DNA from: a virus
Strand: one strand, 5' to 3'
IMG/VR virus record: IMGVR_UViG_3300027574_000005
Coordinates: 1 to 27,172 of that record
DNA: 27,172 nucleotides
The notes under the pieces: model-generated
The model's database searches: none
Told to the model about the DNA's origin: nothing
What the model saw: the letters and a program-made list of their open reading frames with translations, nothing else
Shown: piece after piece, positions 23,350 to 27,172 of the stretch
Numbering within the stretch: position 1 is the stretch's first letter
Layout: every line of letters starts with the position of its first letter
Program-made: the position numbers and the translations under genes

Positions 23350-23381
23350 AACGCGGTTTACATCCTTTCCGCGTTATTTTT
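23350..23381 (+). terminator. first of two plus-strand hairpins in the initiator leader
   Basis: AACGCGG (23350-23356) pairs with CCGCGTT (23369-23375) across a 12-base loop and is followed by ATTTTT. It is a modest terminator for rightward transcription. On the minus strand it lies in the untranslated leader of the initiator mRNA. Confidence 0.5.
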
Positions 23382-23382
23382 G

Positions 23383-23417
23383 GCCCTAGAATTTCTACTT
23401 CTCTAGGGCTTTTTTTT
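23383..23417 (+). terminator. strong rho-independent terminator, plus strand
   Basis: GCCCTAGA (23383-23390) pairs with TCTAGGGC (23402-23409) across an 11-base loop, followed by eight T (23410-23417). It would stop rightward transcripts crossing the initiator gene antisense and shield the regulator gene at 23476. There is no plus-strand gene between rusA and this point. Confidence 0.75.
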
Positions 23418-23428
23418 GCGTCTGTTGT

Positions 23429-23457
23429 AGTGTACAATGCTTACCATACTTTTACAA
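23429..23457 (-). promoter_or_regulatory. promoter of the initiator gene, with dyad
   Basis: On the minus strand TTGTAA (23457-23452), 17 bases, TACACT (23434-23429). Transcription would start near 23422 and give a leader of about 105 bases with two hairpins. The region is framed by TGTTGTA (23423-23429) and TACAACA (23453-23459), a 7-bp inverted repeat, which may be an operator shared with the rightward gene at 23476, for which I find no clear promoter. Confidence 0.55.
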
Positions 23458-23475
23458 CAACAGAGATAAGCTATT

Positions 23476-23952
23476 ATGACTCAGCCATTTAAATTTAAAA
23501 AAGATAAAACTATCGAAGCCGTAGACGCACTCCTAACTCTCACTTCCCATATGCTAAATATTCTAATGCCTAAAGATTTTTCCACCGAAGGAAAAAAACA
23601 AGCAACCGCCGATGCGTGGGCTCGAGCAGAACAAATGAAAAATATAGTCAATCAATATTATGAAGAACATCCCCTTAAACGTAATTATGGTGCTCCAGTT
23701 TATAATTTTAAATTAGAAAAAACAGCTGAATTAGCTTTCAGAAAAGCACTTGACTATGCAGGAAATGGAGCCGCCCTTGCTGAATTATGCTGCTGCGCCT
23801 CTACCCGCATATATGAAATAACGCGAGGCGTTAAATCTACAGTAGGAATGAAATTAGCTAAAAGAATTCATATAGCAACTAAAGGAACAGTAAAAGCATG
23901 GGAGCTAAATTCCCAAATTGATAAAGATTTTAATCCAAGTGTTGACATATAG
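23476..23952 (+). CDS. YdaS/Cro-like DNA-binding regulator
   Basis: This 158-aa protein has an N-terminal helical domain (residues 1-65) and a C-terminal helix-turn-helix at about 88-145. There, KALDYAGNGAALAELCCCAS, then RIYEITRGVKSTVGMKLAKR, and a final TKGTVKAWELN match the layout of YdaS/Cro-like regulators (A-x-x-x-AGG-x-x-x-LA, recognition helix, final 'T-G-x-V-x-x-x-x-L'). It stands divergent from the initiator gene across a dyad-framed promoter region, a typical place for a phage regulator. The -35 box of the next promoter begins in its last codons. Ribosome-binding site is weak. It could repress the initiator and/or the sister promoters (inference). Confidence 0.65.
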   Translation: MTQPFKFKKDKTIEAVDALLTLTSHMLNILMPKDFSTEGKKQATADAWARAEQMKNIVNQYYEEHPLKRNYGAPVYNFKLEKTAELAFRKALDYAGNGAALAELCCCASTRIYEITRGVKSTVGMKLAKRIHIATKGTVKAWELNSQIDKDFNPSVDI

Positions 23953-23970
23953 TTTATTGTATACTATACT
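23942..23970 (+). promoter_or_regulatory. early promoter PR2, sister of PR1
   Basis: TTGACA (23942-23947), 17 bases, TATACT (23965-23970). It matches the promoter at 17291 over about 28 of 32 bases, including the spacer (TTGACATA, TATTGT, TACTATACT). The same dyad is present with one mismatch (AGTTTA and TATACT). It drives the recombination genes. The -35 box overlaps the last codons of the upstream regulator gene. Confidence 0.8.
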
Positions 23971-24000
23971 CATAAACATGATTACAAAGGAGGTTTAATC

Positions 24001-24123
24001 ATGATGGCAAAAAAAGTAAAGAATTTTGTTTTTAGTATCGAAGAATTGGTGTTTTTTGTTTCTATGAATTTAGCGTGTAGTTTATTTTTGAGTGGCATGA
24101 TTATCTTAATAAAAGGATTTTAA
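24001..24123 (+). CDS. small single-span membrane protein
   Basis: This 40-aa product has a near-perfect ribosome-binding site (AAGGAGG, seven bases before ATG) and is the first gene after PR2. It starts MMAKKVKNFVFSIEELVFFV; residues about 17-38 form one membrane segment, with a basic N-terminus probably inside. It ends three bases before the Sak4-like gene. The strong signals make it very likely expressed. Its role is unknown; its counterpart after PR1 is also a small membrane protein. Confidence 0.65.
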   Translation: MMAKKVKNFVFSIEELVFFVSMNLACSLFLSGMIILIKGF

Positions 24124-24126
24124 ATA

Positions 24127-24786
24127 ATGGCTAATACAACGTTAATATTAGGTGAGTCAGGAACTGGAAAAAGCACGTCTATTAGAAATTTAAATCCAGA
24201 TGAAACATTTATTATTGCCGTACTTGATAAGCCTCTTCCTTTTAGGGGAGCAAAGATAAAATACATCGATAAAAATGACGGTAACAGATTGGTTAATTAT
24301 TTTAGTTCCGATAACTATAGGGTAATAATAAAAGCAATAGAAAAAATAAGTAAGGAAAGACCAGATATAAAAACAATTATATTAGATGACTGGCAATATA
24401 TAATGGGTAATGAGTATATGTCTCGAGCTGATGAGAAAGGCTTTGGGAAATTTACTGAAATTGGTCAACATGCATGGCAAGTAATTAATGCATTGGTTAC
24501 AGCTAGAAATGATTTAAATTGTTTTGTTTTATGTCATAGCGATAAAAATGAAGATGGCAAAGCCAAATGTAAAACGATTGGACGCATGCTTGATGAGAAA
24601 ATAACTGTAGAGGGAATGTTTACAACAGTAATGCATTCTCTTATTGTGGATGGAAAATATTTATTTGCAACTCAAGGTGATTCTAGCATTATTGCTAAAT
24701 CTCCGATGGGAATGTTTGAAGATAAATATGTACCTAATGATTTGCAGTATGTAATAAATAAAATAAATGAATATGCTGACGAATAA
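24127..24786 (+). CDS. Sak4-like recombination ATPase (AAA_24 type)
   Basis: This 219-aa protein starts MANTTLILGESGTGKSTSIR. Walker A is GESGTGKS (residues 9-16) and Walker B is IILDDWQY (84-91). The later segment LNCFVLCHSDKNEDGKAK resembles the sensor region of RecA/Rad51-core proteins. Length and pattern fit the phage Sak4 family, single-strand annealing recombinases with a minimal RecA-like core that work with a partner ssDNA-binding protein. Such a partner is probably the gene at 25746. It should act in recombination-dependent replication or repair of phage DNA. Confidence 0.8.
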   Translation: MANTTLILGESGTGKSTSIRNLNPDETFIIAVLDKPLPFRGAKIKYIDKNDGNRLVNYFSSDNYRVIIKAIEKISKERPDIKTIILDDWQYIMGNEYMSRADEKGFGKFTEIGQHAWQVINALVTARNDLNCFVLCHSDKNEDGKAKCKTIGRMLDEKITVEGMFTTVMHSLIVDGKYLFATQGDSSIIAKSPMGMFEDKYVPNDLQYVINKINEYADE

Positions 24787-24815
24787 ATACGTTAATAAAA
24801 AAGAGGATATTGAAT

Positions 24816-25001
24816 ATGAAAGAAAAGAAAATTGAACATTACAAGATAATAGCTTCTGATTATTTTGGAGAGCTAGAAACATTTGTAAATGATTGGATTA
24901 AAAAAGGGTATGAGCCGGTAGGTGGCGCTTCTCAATGGGAGGATAAGTACCACGGAAGATACTTGTGTCAGCCGATGGTAAAATGGAAAGATAAAATTTA
25001 A
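24816..25001 (+). CDS. DUF1737-like small protein
   Basis: I start at ATG 24816 (61 aa), with GAGG nine bases upstream; a TTG six bases earlier is less likely. The sequence HYKIIASDYFGELETFVNDW, then IKKGYEPVGGAS and a last strand, is the DUF1737 pattern (strand, helix, 'GW-PVGG'), a small domain widespread in phages and bacteria with no known function. It is co-transcribed with the recombination genes. Confidence 0.7.
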   Translation: MKEKKIEHYKIIASDYFGELETFVNDWIKKGYEPVGGASQWEDKYHGRYLCQPMVKWKDKI

Positions 25002-25047
25002 TTAAATTTAATAGGGGCGTTAACAGCGCCCTCTACAAGGAGGTAAT

Positions 25048-25242
25048 ATGAAATCGATGTATGCGATAGGGATTATGCTGGTAATGGTGATACTTTTTAT
25101 AATTCAAATGAATGCAATAGAAAAAATAAATAAAAAAGTCATGTTTGTTCAAAGTAAAATAAGTGATTCTTACGTATGTAATTGCGAAGGAACCGAGGAA
25201 AAAGAAGAAGATGTAACTTATCCAGAAGGAGTTGGATCGTGA
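25048..25242 (+). CDS. small membrane-anchored protein
   Basis: This 64-aa protein has a perfect ribosome-binding site (AAGGAGG, four to five bases before ATG). Residues about 4-22 are a single hydrophobic segment (MYAIGIMLVMVILFIIQM), followed by a short coiled coil and an acidic tail with CNC and EGTEEKEEDV. Upstream, at 25012-25032, is a GC-rich hairpin (GGGCG and CGCCC, loop seven) without a U-tract. Its stop is shared with the next start as GTGA. The layout recalls small Rz-type or signal-anchor proteins, but nothing ties it to lysis. Confidence 0.65.
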   Translation: MKSMYAIGIMLVMVILFIIQMNAIEKINKKVMFVQSKISDSYVCNCEGTEEKEEDVTYPEGVGS

Positions 25243-25718
25243 ATTTATACCAAATAAAAACAGAATACCAAGCCATTATCGATGCATCTTATGAAACGGG
25301 TGAGATAGATTACGATAAATTTAAAGAAATTGATTCAGCCTTAGAGGAAAAATGTTTTGCATATGGATGTGTTATTAAAAATATGCAAGTCGAATTAAAT
25401 GGCATAGAAGAAGCTATAGCTAATATGAGAAAAAGACAATCATCCTTAGAGAATAGAATTGAAAGTTTGAAATTCAATGTTATAGATGCATTGCAAATAG
25501 CTAAAAAAGAAAGCTTTGCTTATCCTGAATTCGCTATTAAGTTAAAAGACTGCCCTCCTTCTGTGGTTATATTTGATGAGTCTCTTATCTCAACGCAATT
25601 TATAAAAACAAAAACCCAGAATGTGATAAATAAAACGATGATAAAAGAATATTTAACAAAAGGTCTTTCGGTGCAAGGCGCTGAACTTATCAGAAATCAA
25701 CGAGTGGAGATTAAGTAA
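25239..25718 (+). CDS. Siphovirus Gp157-like protein
   Basis: The start is GTG 25239, overlapping the previous TGA as GTGA and preceded by GGAG; the frame is open further upstream (to 25182), but this start gives the conserved N-terminus MNLYQIKTEYQAIIDASYET. The 159-aa protein has the full Gp157 pattern: acidic helical start, a coiled coil (IEEAIANMRKRQSSLENRIE), then PSVVIFDESLISTQFIKTKT, NKTMIKEYL, and a last GLSVQGAELIRNQRVEIK. The family is linked in Streptococcus to phage resistance and is common beside Sak-type and DUF669-type recombination genes. Molecular role not established. Confidence 0.85.
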   Translation: MNLYQIKTEYQAIIDASYETGEIDYDKFKEIDSALEEKCFAYGCVIKNMQVELNGIEEAIANMRKRQSSLENRIESLKFNVIDALQIAKKESFAYPEFAIKLKDCPPSVVIFDESLISTQFIKTKTQNVINKTMIKEYLTKGLSVQGAELIRNQRVEIK

Positions 25719-25753
25719 TGTTTAAAAATAAAAAGGAGGATAAAAATGTTTGA
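25718..25753 (+). other. 11-codon bridging micro-ORF
   Basis: TAATG at 25716-25720 opens a frame reading MFKNKKEDKNV that stops at 25753, eight bases inside the next gene, and contains that gene's AGGAGG. Its first 19 bases from the TAATG are identical to those at the start of the coiled-coil gene at 19226, which also begins MFKNKK. Confidence 0.3.
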
Positions 25754-26213
25754 GTTTGAACTAAGGATGAATATAGATGAAATTGATAAAAAAGATAGAT
25801 ATTTTCAGGAGGGTCCAGTGGATATTTTTATTGTTAATATGCAAGAAGGAATGTCTAAGGGCGGCAGGAATCAGGTGATAGTTTCTTTAGAGTTAATCGA
25901 TTCAGCTAATAAAAAAGGTAAATTTACCTTTTATCTATCGGTTGACTTTAAGATTATTGAGTTTTTAAAAGCTGTTTGCTCTACTCGGGAAGAGTATGAA
26001 AAAGCAAAATCTTTATTTTTGCAGGGTAAATTTGATTTCTTGAGATATGTAGATGGTACAGCTCAAGGAAATTTAAAGTATGAAAAAGATGATAAAGGTG
26101 ACGAGTGGCCTCGATTATATTTTAAACCTGTAAAATATGAGTCAACTTCTTTATCTGATACTCCAGTTAAAGCCAAGGAAGGCGCTCCTTTTAATGATGA
26201 TATTACTTTTTAA
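25746..26213 (+). CDS. probable phage ssDNA-binding protein (SSB-like acidic tail)
   Basis: This 155-aa protein has AGGAGG upstream and a beta-rich, OB-fold-like body: FELRMNIDEIDKKDRYFQEG, IVSLELIDSANKKGKFTFYL, then YEKDDKGDEWPRLYFKPVKY. It ends GAPFNDDITF, close to the DDDIPF tip by which bacterial SSB recruits partner proteins. Size, fold pattern and place after Sak4 and Gp157 match the DUF669-type proteins of phage recombination modules, thought to bind single-stranded DNA. It is probably the partner of the Sak4-like ATPase. No direct SSB sequence match is claimed. Confidence 0.7.
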   Translation: MFEFELRMNIDEIDKKDRYFQEGPVDIFIVNMQEGMSKGGRNQVIVSLELIDSANKKGKFTFYLSVDFKIIEFLKAVCSTREEYEKAKSLFLQGKFDFLRYVDGTAQGNLKYEKDDKGDEWPRLYFKPVKYESTSLSDTPVKAKEGAPFNDDITF

Positions 26214-26219
26214 GAATTG

Positions 26220-26244
26220 GGAGGGCTATTTAGGGTCGCCCTTC
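26220..26244 (+). terminator. candidate terminator hairpin after the recombination operon
   Basis: GGAGGGC (26220-26226) pairs with GCCCTTC (26238-26244) with one G-U pair and an 11-base loop, four bases after the last stop. The following bases (ATTGCGC) give no U-tract, so termination would be weak or factor-dependent. Confidence 0.4.
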
Positions 26245-26254
26245 ATTGCGCTTT

Positions 26255-26280
26255 GCCGGTAGCGTCCCAATAAAACCGGC
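26255..26280 (+). repeat. hairpin H1, GCCGGT/ACCGGC, before the tRNAs
   Basis: GCCGGT (26255-26260) pairs with ACCGGC (26275-26280). It shares the stem pattern GCCRGT/ACYGGC and the loop start AxCGTCC with a hairpin at 26513-26535, and the stem pattern with one at 26624-26645. These may be processing or terminator-like elements around the tRNA genes, or copies of one small repeat. Confidence 0.45.
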
Positions 26281-26298
26281 ATACTATCACCGAATTAT

Positions 26299-26375
26299 CA
26301 GGGTGTAGCTCAGTTTGGTAGAGTACTCGGTTTGGAACCGAGATGTCGTAGGTTCAAGTCCTACCGCCCTGACCA
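26299..26375 (+). tRNA. tRNA-Pro (anticodon UGG)
   Basis: Complete cloverleaf of 77 bases with CCA encoded. Acceptor CAGGGTG pairs with CGCCCTG (one G-U), the D arm is GCTC/GAGT, the anticodon arm is CTCGG-TTTGGAA-CCGAG with TGG at loop positions 34-36, and the T arm is GTAGG-TTCAAGT-CCTAC, followed by discriminator A. It reads CCA codons (and by wobble other CCN). Phage-borne tRNAs usually serve codons rarer in the host; Pro-CCA suits an AT-rich genome. Confidence 0.95.
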
Positions 26376-26378
26376 AAT

Positions 26379-26453
26379 TGCTAAATAGCTCAGTGGTAGA
26401 GCAGCTCGCTGTTAACGAGTTGGTCGTAGGTTCGAATCCTACTTTAGCAGCCA
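26379..26453 (+). tRNA. tRNA-Asn (anticodon GUU)
   Basis: Complete 75-base cloverleaf with CCA encoded, three bases after tRNA-Pro, so both are probably cut from one transcript. Acceptor TGCTAAA pairs with TTTAGCA, D arm GCTC/GAGC, anticodon arm GCTCG-CTGTTAA-CGAGT with GTT as anticodon, T arm GTAGG-TTCGAAT-CCTAC, discriminator G. It reads AAC and AAU; Asn is abundant in this AT-rich phage's proteins. Confidence 0.95.
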
Positions 26454-26464
26454 ATAAATCGGTA

Positions 26465-26499
26465 CTAAATAGTTACTTCTTGTAATTTTAACTATTTAG
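26465..26499 (+). repeat. perfect 11-bp hairpin after tRNA-Asn
   Basis: CTAAATAGTTA (26465-26475) pairs exactly with TAACTATTTAG (26489-26499) across a 13-base loop. No U-tract follows. The arm CTAAATAG repeats the tRNA-Asn 5' end (GCTAAATAGCT at 26380), so it may derive from a partial tRNA duplication or help tRNA 3' processing. Confidence 0.5.
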
Positions 26500-26512
26500 C
26501 AATCTACGTTCT

Positions 26513-26645
26513 GCCAGTATCGTCCGTAGACTGGCGCCATATTCTAGTCTCTCATAATGCACGTTTGAGAGCTCCTCCGTCTGTCGGTGCGGTCTAGAGA
26601 ATCTGACGTCACAACGCACACTCTGCCAGTAGTGTAATACTGGCA
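26513..26645 (+). ncRNA. structured region with three hairpins, possible RNA gene
   Basis: This gene-free stretch (the gap runs 26454-26677) is less AT-rich than its surroundings and shows GCCAGT/ACTGGC (26513-26518, 26530-26535), CTCTCA/TGAGAG around 26550-26573, and TGCCAGTA/TACTGGCA (26624-26631, 26638-26645, perfect 8 bp, 6-base loop). ATTCT near 26542 and AGAAT near 26598 could close an outer stem. No cloverleaf or open frame fits. It may be a structured RNA, degenerate tRNA remnants, or a repeat-rich spacer. Confidence 0.35.
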
Positions 26646-26677
26646 ATTATATTAATTACATTTTAAATAAGGAATAA

Positions 26678-27052
26678 ATGTTCATGAGTAAATTAGATAA
26701 TTTATTAAAAATAGCACAACTGGTAGAGGGTGATATCTCTGAAGCGGAAAGTAATATTTATTCTCACCTACTAGGTAATTTTGTAATAATTCGTACGTAT
26801 GCTGCTGGCGTACATGTTGGCTATTTAAAGGATTTTGACGCTAAAAATCTATGCGCACGACTAAGTAAATCGCGCAGAATTTGGCGATGGGAAGGCGCGT
26901 TTACCCTGTCCGAAATAGCTAATAACGGAATTAAAGACGGAAAATTATCAGACTTTATAGATGACATTATTGTCACGCAAGTTTGCGAAATATTGCCAAC
27001 TTCAAATACAGTGGAACAGCAGTTAAATAAATTTATTATTTATACTCCTTAG
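26678..27052 (+). CDS. DUF6948-like phage protein
   Basis: The 124-aa product contains GNFVIIRTYAAGVHVGYLKD, then RRIWRWEGAFTLSEIANNGI, the conserved 'VRTYSAGVHxG' strand pair and 'RRIWYWxGA-SLSQLA' segment of a small protein common in tailed phages (often annotated DUF6948). It is predicted to form a small beta barrel; the role is unknown. AAGGA stands four bases before ATG 26678 and ten before ATG 26684, so either may be used. It is often found next to Gly-rich proteins like the following gene. Confidence 0.7.
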   Translation: MFMSKLDNLLKIAQLVEGDISEAESNIYSHLLGNFVIIRTYAAGVHVGYLKDFDAKNLCARLSKSRRIWRWEGAFTLSEIANNGIKDGKLSDFIDDIIVTQVCEILPTSNTVEQQLNKFIIYTP

Positions 27053-27061
27053 GAGATTGGT

Positions 27062-27172
27062 ATGTTAGCAATAAATAACGGCTCCGGCTACGGCTACGGC
27101 GACGGCGACGGCTACGGCGACGGCGACGGCGACGGCTCCGGCTACGGCGACGGCTCCGGCGACGGCTCCGGC
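27062..27172 (+). CDS. Gly-Ser/Tyr/Asp dipeptide-repeat protein, 5' end only
   Basis: ATG 27062 follows GGAG at good spacing. After MLAINN the frame consists of alternating Gly with Ser, Tyr or Asp up to the window edge, encoded by six-base units GGCTCC, GGCTAC and GGCGAC. The DNA is suddenly GC-rich, unlike everything around it, because of these units. Similar phage proteins continue into a small globular domain (DUF7666 type) with the repeat as linker, but that part is beyond the window, so identity stays open. Slippage within the repeat would vary its length. Confidence 0.65.
   Translation, partial: MLAINNGSGYGYGDGDGYGDGDGDGSGYGDGSGDGSG

Noticed and set aside
23234-23437. Minus-strand frame of 67 codons over the initiator start
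   Set aside because: It runs through two hairpins and the likely promoter of the initiator gene and would end inside that gene in another frame; the GTG start with AGGAAG is better supported.
26379-26499. Attachment site (att) formed by tRNA-Asn and the CTAAATAG copy
   Set aside because: The shared stretch is only about nine bases, lies at the tRNA 5' end, and no integrase gene is in the window.

Overview
The window reads as part of a tailed, short-tailed (podovirus-type) phage or prophage genome with a P22-like head and tail-accessory module. The DNA is AT-rich. The head genes (terminase, P22-type portal, scaffold, gp5-like coat, gp4-like and gp10-like tail factors), the RusA resolvase and the Sak4 recombinase point to a proteobacterial, probably gammaproteobacterial, host. 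I cannot name the host or a close relative. No integrase, CI-type repressor or lysis gene is visible, so the lifestyle is open.

Layout. (1) 1-17063, minus strand: one tight late operon read right to left: terminase small and large subunits, portal, scaffold, coat, a 61-aa protein, gp4-like and gp10-like tail factors, a 260-aa structural protein, three probable ejection proteins, a 724-aa tailspike/fibre-like protein, two small proteins and a tail fibre cut by the window edge. (2) 17064-17366: divergent control region with a near-consensus rightward promoter and inverted repeats in front of the terminase. (3) 17367-22275, plus strand: about 18 small, mostly unrecognised early genes joined by ATGA or TAATG overlaps, including several small CxxC proteins, one gene broken by an in-frame TAA, an Api92/ferredoxin-like protein and RusA at the end. 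(4) 22276-23475: a likely replication control region. It holds a lone minus-strand HTH replication-initiator-like gene with three in-phase DnaA boxes, flanking repeats and clustered GATC sites inside its coding sequence; a perfect 24-bp palindrome and a parS-like site beyond its 3' end; and two plus-strand hairpins in its leader. (5) 23476-26213, plus strand: a YdaS/Cro-like regulator, then a second promoter almost identical to the first one driving a recombination module (Sak4-like ATPase, Gp157-like protein, a protein with an SSB-like acidic tail). (6) 26214-27172: tRNA-Pro(UGG) and tRNA-Asn(GUU), a set of related hairpins, a DUF6948-like gene and the start of a Gly-Ser/Tyr/Asp repeat protein cut by the window edge.

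How it fits together (inference). The two sister promoters at 17291 and 23942 probably fire early and are controlled by one DNA-binding protein. They express the unknown host-takeover genes with RusA on one side and the annealing/recombination genes on the other. The initiator recruits host DnaA to an origin inside its own gene. The late operon then builds a P22-type capsid and packages DNA.

The parts most worth a second look are the intragenic origin with the nearby parS-like site, the hairpin that contains the coat gene's ribosome-binding site, the paired promoters, the gene interrupted by TAA at 18648, and the hairpin-rich tRNA region.
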